A stretch of 64,000 bases of DNA, taken from Marinococcus luteus (GTDB lineage Bacteria > Bacillota > Bacilli > Bacillales > Marinococcaceae). The translations under genes and the position numbers were made by a program. The DNA is taken from contig NZ_FNNC01000003.1 of the NCBI RefSeq assembly GCF_900106595.1, positions 248,001-312,000 on the forward strand. Reading direction: 5' to 3'. Below, piece after piece: positions 57,588 through 64,000 of this stretch (the stretch's first letter is position 1; each line of letters starts with the position of its first letter). The notes under the pieces are model-generated. The model made no database searches. It was given only the letters and a program-made list of their open reading frames with translations, and was not told where the DNA came from.

Positions 57588-60011
57588 CTATTCTATGCTC
57601 TGCTGCCTGATCTCCATTTCATACATCCGGTTAAAACGGGCTTCTGTGCGGGCAAATACCGAACCTTCCGGATAGGTGCCGTCCTCGCGGCGTACCGCTC
57701 CCGCCCGTTCACCGGTCAGGATTTCCATGCCTTCAGAAATATGGCCCACTGCCCATACATGGAAGCTTCCTGCTTCCGCCGCTTCCACCACCTCTGGATC
57801 GAGCATCAAATTGCGGGCATTCTGTTTTGGAATAATTACGCCCTGTTTGCCGGTCAGCCCTTTTTCCCGGCAAATATGAAAGAAACCTTCAATCTTCTCG
57901 TTCACCCCGCCGATTGGCTGAATCTCTCCCCACTGATTGACTGACCCGGTTACTGCTATCCCCTGGTAAATGGGCACTTCTGCCAAAGAGGAAAGCAGCA
58001 CGTACAGCTCTGTGCTTGAAGCGCTGTCACCGTCGATCAGATTGTAGGTCTGCTCAAAAGTGATGCTAGCTGATAAAGGAATAGGACGGTTTTTGGCAAA
58101 CTGGCCGGAAAGAAAGCCGGTCAAAATCATCATCCCCTTGTGATGAATCTGGCCGCTGAGAGACGTTTCCCGCTCAATGTTCATCAACCCGCTTTTCCCG
58201 ACGTACGTCTGAGCTGTAATTTTTGTCGGTATACCAAACATGGAGTCTCTTGTGCCCATGACGGCCAGTCCGTTAATTTGGCCGACCCGATAGCCTTCCG
58301 TTTGAATCATAATCGTTTCATCGTGAATTTTCTCCCGATACTGTTCGGGAATATGGCTTGAACGCCTGTATTTTTCCTCGAGTGCTCGGAAAATGTGTTC
58401 TGATTTGACGTAAGCATTTCCCTCCTGCAGCGCGTAGTGGCTGGATTCTACGAGCAACTTCGTAATATCCTGAAACCTGGTGGTCATTTTCCCCTGTTCA
58501 TCTATTAACCGGGAGCTGTAGTCAATCACTCTGGATACAGCTTCCCGGTGAAACGGCAGCAGGCCTTCTTCCTGAACGTAGTTTTTTACGAAACCGGCCA
58601 TTTTCCAGCTGTTTTCATCGCTTTTAGCCATGACGGTGTCGAATTCTACTTTGACTTTAAACAGCTTATCAAACTCTTCATCAAGTCTCGACAAAAGGTC
58701 ATAAACGTAATAAGAACCGATGATGATAACTTTTGTCTGGAAAGGAATAGGTTCCGGCTTAAGTGCACTTGTTGGCAGCAGCCCCCGCTCTTCATAGGAG
58801 TTTTCTATATGCACATGCCCGGTCTGAAGCATTCGTTTTAAACCTGGCCATGCACCTGGATGCTGCAGTAAATCTGCGGCCTGAAGAATTAAATAGCCAC
58901 CGTTCGCCAGATGCACCGCTCCTGGTTTAATGAAAGTAAAATTCGTGACCAGGCTGCCAATCTGTCCCTGGTACTCCACTTTACCAAACAGATTGTGATA
59001 CGTTGGATTGGATTCGTAAATTACCGGTGCCCCGTCTAAATGCTTGTTATTTACGAGCAGATTCACCACGTACCGCTGATACTGTTTTTCTTTCATTCCT
59101 TCAAGCGCCCCTGCCGAACCTTCCTGCCCCTGGCCTTCGGCAAAAAAGTAAAAATGATCTACAACGTCCCGTTCATATGCGGTTAAATAAGCCGTAACCT
59201 TCGGCAAATGCCCGTACTGTCTGCGAAGCGGCTCAAATAATTTTTGTACCGCAGCCGAAGCTGTGTCCGCCATAAATATCTGCACATCTTTGCGGAAAGT
59301 TTCCTCCATTTTAGCGATACGCCGGAGAGCTTCCTGTACCTTTTCTTCCACGAGTTTTTCGTTCGCCCTCAGCTGTTCCTTTTCTGCTTCAAGCAGGTGC
59401 TGGTACGTCTCACGGTTCATTGGCTGACCGCGTTGAAGGGGAATTTTATTAATGCCATTCTGCATACGTTCGAGTTTAAAATGGTGCTGTACCGCGAACT
59501 GGTCGGTTTCTTTCCACAGCTCGTCCATCTCCGTACGCAGTCGTTCAAACATTTCCCGCTTCTGTCTTTCATGACTGTCGCTTGAGAATGCTGTCTTTAG
59601 TTCACGTTCGATGTTCAACAAAAGCTGTTCGATCTCGCGCCGGAAACGCTGGCCTTCCCCGGCCTGAAACGAAAGCACTTCCGGACGATCCGGATTATCA
59701 AAATTGTGAACGTAACACCAATCATCTGGCTGCTTCTGTTTCCGGGCCAGATTTTCCACGCTGTGCTGGGTATACGTCATTCTCCCCGTCCCCGTTGGAC
59801 CGACCACAAACAAATTATAACCCGCCTGGCTCACTGAAAGGCCAAACTCCATGGCCCGCTCGGCCCGCTCCTGGCCGATCATTTCATATGGAAAATCCCT
59901 CATGTCTTCTGTCGTTTCAAATGAAAAGATTTCAGCATTAAATTCCAAACGAAGCTCTGCCGGAGACAGTTCATGCAGAGCAAGCCTTTCTTTATAATCA
60001 TGATGATTCAT
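57588..60011 (-). CDS. Lon family protease, LonC/YcbZ-like, with altered Walker A
   Basis: An 807-residue protein: an AAA-like module at the N-terminus with a long coiled-coil insertion (about 150-270), and a C-terminal Lon-type Ser/Lys protease domain. The dyad is S663 (DGDSASST) and K706 (GGVNEKIEG). The P-loop at 71-79 reads GPTGTGRMT, so the usual Lys-Thr/Ser is Arg-Met. The LonC group is known for defective ATP sites and ATP-independent proteolysis. GAAAGGAGG precedes the ATG. It stands alone. Confidence 0.88.
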   Translation of the reverse strand: MNHHDYKERLALHELSPAELRLEFNAEIFSFETTEDMRDFPYEMIGQERAERAMEFGLSVSQAGYNLFVVGPTGTGRMTYTQHSVENLARKQKQPDDWCYVHNFDNPDRPEVLSFQAGEGQRFRREIEQLLLNIERELKTAFSSDSHERQKREMFERLRTEMDELWKETDQFAVQHHFKLERMQNGINKIPLQRGQPMNRETYQHLLEAEKEQLRANEKLVEEKVQEALRRIAKMEETFRKDVQIFMADTASAAVQKLFEPLRRQYGHLPKVTAYLTAYERDVVDHFYFFAEGQGQEGSAGALEGMKEKQYQRYVVNLLVNNKHLDGAPVIYESNPTYHNLFGKVEYQGQIGSLVTNFTFIKPGAVHLANGGYLILQAADLLQHPGAWPGLKRMLQTGHVHIENSYEERGLLPTSALKPEPIPFQTKVIIIGSYYVYDLLSRLDEEFDKLFKVKVEFDTVMAKSDENSWKMAGFVKNYVQEEGLLPFHREAVSRVIDYSSRLIDEQGKMTTRFQDITKLLVESSHYALQEGNAYVKSEHIFRALEEKYRRSSHIPEQYREKIHDETIMIQTEGYRVGQINGLAVMGTRDSMFGIPTKITAQTYVGKSGLMNIERETSLSGQIHHKGMMILTGFLSGQFAKNRPIPLSASITFEQTYNLIDGDSASSTELYVLLSSLAEVPIYQGIAVTGSVNQWGEIQPIGGVNEKIEGFFHICREKGLTGKQGVIIPKQNARNLMLDPEVVEAAEAGSFHVWAVGHISEGMEILTGERAGAVRREDGTYPEGSVFARTEARFNRMYEMEIRQQSIE

Positions 60012-60166
60012 AAAACGCTCCTCCTTTCACCACTATCCCGTTTTTCTAACGCGCTTTCGACGTTCGTGTTTGGACCAGAGCGCCGTATCGATTATTACTA
60101 TCTATTCCCGTTATCGTCACTCCTATGCTGAGTCTTTTATATTTTCCTAAAAGAAAAACAGGCAGT

Positions 60167-60469
60167 TTACGAAATAAAGCTCATAATGGCATCTATAATA
60201 CTGTAAACGCCGAGAAATATGCAGACTAAAACGATAACTCCACCTACCAGATTCATTTTCCAATGATTCACGTAATGGCCAAGCCGGTTTTTATTATTCA
60301 TAATAACTAGAAGCATAATCGAGACAAACGGCAGAATAAGGCCATTCAATGCCTGAGCAAAAAGTAAAACATCGAGTGGCTCAAACCCAAGCCCTGAGGA
60401 AATAATCCCAATAGCCATCACGGACAAAAACACCAGTTGTGTAGCACCTCTCTTAAAATTAGCAGCTTT
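60167..60469 (-). pseudogene. Nramp family metal transporter, C-terminal remnant
   Basis: About 100 codons that match the last helices of an Nramp Mn/Fe transporter: FKRGATQLVFLSVMAIGIISS, then FAQALNGLILPFVSIMLLVIMNN and a final hydrophobic segment. Upstream in the same frame there are stop codons and no trace of the first eight or so helices, which carry the DPGN and MPH metal motifs. The remnant starts without a ribosome site. It is a truncated leftover of a transporter gene. Confidence 0.8.
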
Positions 60470-60700
60470 ATAAAAATCGCAATATTCATTTTATTAAAAA
60501 TATTACAGAGGTTTAAAATGATTCTTTTCTTTCCTCCCGCCATTCATACCGGCATCAACTAGGAAGTAATCATTAATTATTTCCTACCTTTATAATTAAC
60601 GTTATTAAAACGTAATCTGGCTGAAACCTCCCGAATTATTCTGTTTGTTAGACTTACTCGTGGTTCGATAAATTGATTTACACCACGAGGAGGAACCTGA

Positions 60701-61591
60701 ATGTTTAAATCCAACAGACAAGCACCAAAATATATATTATCCTCTGCCGTCGTTACGGCTTTAGCTCTAACACCAGCTTTAAGCGGAAACGCCGATGCAT
60801 TCGCTGATCCTGAGTCAGACGAAAGCAGCAGCTCCAGCCAAAGCGAGTCTTCAGATACAGCAAACGAAACTGAATCTACTGATGACACCCTGCTATACCT
60901 TGGCGATACAGGCAGCAGTGTAGAATCTCTTCAGTCGACTTTAAGCGAACTTGATTACTATACCTCCGAAGCTGACGGTACTTATGATGATGAAACTGTA
61001 CAAGCTGTAGAAGCATTTCAAACAGAAAACAACTTAAGCATAGATGGCATCGCAGGACCTGAAACAATGGGAGCATTAGATGAAACAGACGACTCCTCCG
61101 ACGCCGGCAGTGAAACAGAAGAAAGCAGCAACGACAGCAGTGAAGATAGTGAAGAAAACGAAGAAGTGGCTTCTGCGTCCTCTGAAGAATCTTCGGAGCC
61201 TTCCACTGAAAGCACTTCAGCCAATGCGCCTGATTCCGGACTCGTCGCTTCTGCGGAAAGCGTACTCGGCACCCCTTATGAGTGGGGCGGTACTACGGCA
61301 AGCGGGTTGGACAGCAGCGGTTTTATCAACTACGTGTTTGAAGAAAACGACACAGACGTTTCGAGAACCCATGAAGGCATCTGGCAGAACAACGGTGAAT
61401 TCGTAGAAGAGCCAAACGTTGGCGATGTTGTCTTTTATGAAGGTACGTATGACACAGAAGGCGCTTCTCACAGCGGCATATACATTGGTGACGACCAAAT
61501 GATCCATTCCGGCTCGAGCGGTGTGGAAACAGCCGATACAACCAGTGATTACTGGGAAGAGCACTACATCGGTGCAAAATCGATCGATTAG
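60701..61591 (+). CDS. Secreted NlpC/P60-like protein with catalytic Cys replaced by Ser
   Basis: A 296-residue exported protein: signal peptide (cleavage near 33, GNADA-F), acidic Ser-rich linker, one PG_binding_1 domain (about 64-128: LYLGDTGSSVESLQSTL ... IDGIAGPETMGAL), a second acidic linker, and an NlpC/P60 domain from about 180. The site usually FDCSGF reads GLDSSGF: S205 (AGC at 61313-61315) replaces the nucleophile Cys. H257 and H269 are kept. It is probably a wall-binding pseudo-enzyme, or possibly a weak serine hydrolase. GAGGAGG precedes the ATG. Paralogue of the active-type protein at 13881. Confidence 0.88.
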   Translation: MFKSNRQAPKYILSSAVVTALALTPALSGNADAFADPESDESSSSSQSESSDTANETESTDDTLLYLGDTGSSVESLQSTLSELDYYTSEADGTYDDETVQAVEAFQTENNLSIDGIAGPETMGALDETDDSSDAGSETEESSNDSSEDSEENEEVASASSEESSEPSTESTSANAPDSGLVASAESVLGTPYEWGGTTASGLDSSGFINYVFEENDTDVSRTHEGIWQNNGEFVEEPNVGDVVFYEGTYDTEGASHSGIYIGDDQMIHSGSSGVETADTTSDYWEEHYIGAKSID

Positions 61592-61611
61592 TTCCTTCAT
61601 ATTGTTAAGTA

Positions 61612-61646
61612 ACCGCCTCCCTGCTTGTTTGCAGGAGGCGGTTTTT
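61612..61646 (+). terminator. Terminator after the second NlpC/P60 gene
   Basis: ACCGCCTCC..GC / GC.GGAGGCGGT stem then TTTTT. Confidence 0.85.
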
Positions 61647-61675
61647 CGATTGAGATACGTATTGCCTTATAAATT

Positions 61676-62065
61676 CTAATTGAATGTAACAAGCGCCCGG
61701 CACACCATTGCGGTGGTAAATACTGCCCCTAAAAATGAATGCCAATGGGCTTTCGATTCTGGTATATTTTCACGCTGCTCAATTGCTTGAATTAGTTGAA
61801 CTAAAGCTAAAGGCATCCCGAGAAGAATCAAATACCACATCAGAAAATTTCCGGAGCTGATGCTTAAAAATAACACAGATGCCGACCCTGTCCATTCTAA
61901 AGATTTTTCTGCTATAATTACTGATTTACTTCTCTTGCGCTTCGGTTTATTTTTATAGGGTAGCCTGGTTTTCTGCCGTAACAATCCATCGAATATGAAC
62001 CAAACAATCAATATCAGGAAAAATGGAAGCAGCACTTCTAAGATACTCTGATCCTGCGTGTACAT
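61676..62065 (-). CDS. Small membrane protein, possibly DUF4181-like
   Basis: A 129-residue protein starting at the ATG at 62065 (GGGAAGG upstream), with hydrophobic helices at about 9-27, 62-90 and near the C-terminus, and a very basic loop (KNKPKRKRSK) after the first helix that should stay inside the cell. Size, helix layout and LLRQKTRLP remind me of the DUF4181 group of Bacillus proteins, but I am not sure. It begins 20 nt after the SLC13 gene and is probably co-transcribed. Confidence 0.6.
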   Translation of the reverse strand: MYTQDQSILEVLLPFFLILIVWFIFDGLLRQKTRLPYKNKPKRKRSKSVIIAEKSLEWTGSASVLFLSISSGNFLMWYLILLGMPLALVQLIQAIEQRENIPESKAHWHSFLGAVFTTAMVCRALVTFN

Positions 62066-62085
62066 AAAATAACCTTCCCAATCGC

Positions 62086-63513
62086 TTAATAATTCAATAC
62101 AACCGGCTGCCAGAAATAAACAAAGGCTACGATAACGAAAATAGCGACAATGTTCATCCAAAACCCGGCCTTCACCATATCATCGATGGTTAAATAATCT
62201 GAACTAAAAACCGCCGCGTTGGGTGGAGTGGATATGGGCAGCATGAAAGCGCAGCTGGCAGTAAGGGCCACGATTCCCATGATGGCGTAAGGATCTACCC
62301 CAATGCCAAGCGCAAGACCAATACTGATCGGCATCAGCATATTCGACACTGCCGTATTGGACATGATCTCTGTCATAAATAAGACAATGGCAGCAAGTAC
62401 TATTAAAATTAAGACAAAAGGAAGAACCTCAAGTCCCCCCAAAAGCTCCCCAAACCATCCTGTTAAATTCGAAGATTCAAACGCAGCCGCAAGAGACAGC
62501 CCGCCCCCGAAAAGCAGAAGCAGTCCCCACGGCAGCTCCTTCATATCCTGCCATACCATGAGCCCGCCCTTCTCCTGTTTAGCAGGAAGCAAAAACATCG
62601 AAGTAGCTCCAATAATAGATATAGAAGTATCGGACAGACGGTAGGCTTCCGGAATAAATCCACTTGTAATCCAAAGAAAACCGACAATTGTAAAGATTGT
62701 CAGAACCGATTTTTCTTCAAAGGACATAGGCCCCAGATCTTTTAACTGGTTTCTTGCAAAATCAGTTGAAATATCCTTTTGCGCTGTCACACGGAACTGA
62801 ATTTTCGTTAAATAAAAATAAAGACCGGTCAATAGAATAACCGTTAAAGGAAAGCCAAATAAAAACCATTCTGCAAAAGTAACCGTACGGTCCAGATTGG
62901 AAGAAGCTACGGCTGCAAAAGCAGCATTGGGCACTGATCCTATTAAGGTTGCCAGCCCGCCGATAGAGGCCGCATAAGCCACTGACAGCAGCAGCCCCTT
63001 AGCAAAACGGTTCAAGGATACTTCATCAAAGAAATCTTTATCCTTCACCTCTTTAATTAACGCCAGCGCAATCGGCAGCATCATTAATGCGGTTGCAGCA
63101 TTTGAAATCCACATGGAAAGCAGGGCAGTCGCCAATATAACGCCCAGCACAATGCGCTGACTCCCGGTGCCCACAAATGAAATAATTGTCATCGCAATTC
63201 GTTTATGTAAGTTCCATTTTTCAATCGCAAGAGCAATGGTGAAGCCACCCATATACATAAAAACAATGGGATCGGCGTACGCCATTGTTGCTGTCTCTTC
63301 GTCCGCCCCTCCTGTGATTGGCAGCAGAAAGATAGGCAGTAAAGAGGTAGCTGGTATCGGCAGGGCTTCTGTAATCCACCAGGAAGCTACCCAGGCCGTA
63401 ACGGCAAGTACTGCTCTCGGTTCGCTTTCAAGACCGGTAAGCGACGGGATGAAAAACAACAAAGCAAATAAAGCGGGTCCCAGAATCAGCCCGATTTTTT
63501 TCCTTAATGGCAT
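62086..63513 (-). CDS. SLC13/DASS family sodium:dicarboxylate (or sulfate) transporter
   Basis: A 475-residue membrane protein with about 11-12 helices. Two SNT-type substrate motifs: SNAATALMMLPIA in the first half and SNTAVSNMLMPI in the second, plus the WWITEALPIPATSLLPI and GGFTIALAIEKW motifs of the INDY/SdcS group. It imports C4-dicarboxylates such as succinate or malate with Na+; sulfate is less likely for this subgroup. AAAGGAG precedes the ATG. Confidence 0.9.
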   Translation of the reverse strand: MPLRKKIGLILGPALFALLFFIPSLTGLESEPRAVLAVTAWVASWWITEALPIPATSLLPIFLLPITGGADEETATMAYADPIVFMYMGGFTIALAIEKWNLHKRIAMTIISFVGTGSQRIVLGVILATALLSMWISNAATALMMLPIALALIKEVKDKDFFDEVSLNRFAKGLLLSVAYAASIGGLATLIGSVPNAAFAAVASSNLDRTVTFAEWFLFGFPLTVILLTGLYFYLTKIQFRVTAQKDISTDFARNQLKDLGPMSFEEKSVLTIFTIVGFLWITSGFIPEAYRLSDTSISIIGATSMFLLPAKQEKGGLMVWQDMKELPWGLLLLFGGGLSLAAAFESSNLTGWFGELLGGLEVLPFVLILIVLAAIVLFMTEIMSNTAVSNMLMPISIGLALGIGVDPYAIMGIVALTASCAFMLPISTPPNAAVFSSDYLTIDDMVKAGFWMNIVAIFVIVAFVYFWQPVVLNY

Positions 63514-63653
63514 GGTGGCACTCCTTTCAAATAAGTATGTAAGCAGCGTTAAAATCCGATCGGAATATTCTGTTTTTTCAACACCGCATAATGCCCATTA
63601 TATAGAAAAAAACCATCTATTTGGATATATATTATAAATGAGAGAAAAATAGG

Positions 63654-63683
63654 AAAAAAGATGGATACCTCTATGGCATCCAC
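63654..63683 (-). terminator. Terminator after the peptidoglycan-binding/SH3 gene
   Basis: TGGATGCC / GGTATCCA stem (one mismatch) followed on the minus strand by TTTTTT, 14 nt after the stop codon. Confidence 0.7.
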
Positions 63684-63696
63684 CTTCTGAACATTT

Positions 63697-64000
63697 TTAT
63701 TTTACCTGCACATAGCCTGGATGCGCAGTGATATACAGGCCTGATTTTAACCGGAACATTTCAGTACTGCTTCCATCCACATTCACTTTTTCCATAATGG
63801 TGAATGCTTCTCCCTGACTGACCGTTCCTGCTACTGCGTCAGCATCAAAAGACGGACGGGAGCGCACATTCAGCACTTCGGCAAGGACTACCGCAAGTTT
63901 TCCCTTAACCGCAGAGGCTTCGAGGGCTTCCCACGTGTTCGGACCAACAACGCCGTCTACGTTTAAATTTTGCGACTCCTGGAAAGAACGAACCGCATTC
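63697..64000 (-). CDS. Peptidoglycan-binding protein with C-terminal SH3-like domain, partial
   Basis: The last 101 codons of a gene that starts beyond the window. The first part (AVRSFQESQNLNVDGVVGPNTWEAL) is the end of a PG_binding_1 domain; the rest (LNVRSRPSFDADAVAGTVSQGEAFTIM ... ITAHPGYVQVK) is an SH3b domain of the LNVRSGPSxxxxVIGxL type. It is a secreted wall-associated protein, perhaps a hydrolase, with the catalytic part outside the window. This is the third protein in the window with a peptidoglycan-binding module. Confidence 0.85.
   Translation of the reverse strand, partial: NAVRSFQESQNLNVDGVVGPNTWEALEASAVKGKLAVVLAEVLNVRSRPSFDADAVAGTVSQGEAFTIMEKVNVDGSSTEMFRLKSGLYITAHPGYVQVK

Overview
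The window looks like chromosomal DNA from a spore-forming, halophilic or alkaliphilic member of the Bacillaceae (Alkalicoccus, Salibacterium or a similar genus is my inference). The evidence is a sigW-rsiW-cdaA-cdaR-glmM-glmS block in the Bacillus order, a glmS ribozyme, a pbuE-type adenine riboswitch, a Spo0E-like phosphatase, sigma-W and LexA sites of Bacillus type, and a BCCT osmolyte transporter. Several exported proteins carry very acidic, Ser/Asp/Glu-rich stretches (the CdaR tail, two NlpC/P60 proteins, a VanY lipoprotein). I see no insertion sequence, prophage, CRISPR array or rRNA gene.

Layout. 1-8.1 kb: end of a BCCT transporter, an EAL c-di-GMP phosphodiesterase, lactate permease with two Fnr/CRP-type palindromes, the rocD-rocA arginine/ornithine catabolic operon behind a textbook sigma-54 promoter, and a DAACS symporter. 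8.1-19.2 kb: housekeeping and stress genes (ferredoxin, Pcm, thioredoxin, BASS transporter, YwaF-like protein, phospholipase-D-like protein, secreted NlpC/P60 hydrolase, HAD phosphatase, ASCH protein, monooxygenase, RocB-like M20 peptidase, GNAT). 19.2-24.3 kb: adenine deaminase under an adenine riboswitch, a VOC protein, a chemoreceptor gene destroyed by internal deletion, a stress-type SDR and a Na+/Ca2+ exchanger.

24.7-32.3 kb is the cell-envelope signalling block on the minus strand: sigW-rsiW, cdaA-cdaR (c-di-AMP synthesis), glmM and ribozyme-controlled glmS. It is followed by a Spo0E-like gene and a seven-gene tRNA cluster (Glu-Thr-Tyr-Lys-Gly-Gly-Ala). 33.7-37.3 kb holds an overlapping operon of an alpha/beta hydrolase, a membrane-embedded MurF-like Mur ligase without the usual N-terminal domain, and Ddl. 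I consider it the most interesting cassette here.

37.6-43.3 kb: a TetA(L)-like exporter, then a GntR regulator and a methylcitrate-cycle operon (synthase, dehydratase, methylisocitrate lyase) with a palindromic operator over its promoter and a cre site. 43.3-52 kb: VanY lipoprotein, MBL hydrolase, a 55-residue zinc-ribbon protein, MarR regulator, LexA-controlled Y-family polymerase, M42 peptidase, two paralogous small membrane proteins flanking a Gfo/Idh oxidoreductase, and a Bcr/CflA exporter. 52-64 kb: PTS-dependent dihydroxyacetone kinase (dhaKLM) behind a DinB-like gene, DUF4385, an MtnE-like aminotransferase, a Fur-controlled siderophore-binding protein, a LonC-type protease, an Nramp remnant, a second NlpC/P60 protein whose catalytic Cys is replaced by Ser, a DUF4181-like membrane protein, an SLC13 transporter, and the end of a peptidoglycan-binding/SH3-like protein.

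Regulatory sites were found by eye. Gene names follow family motifs and gene order, not database searches.
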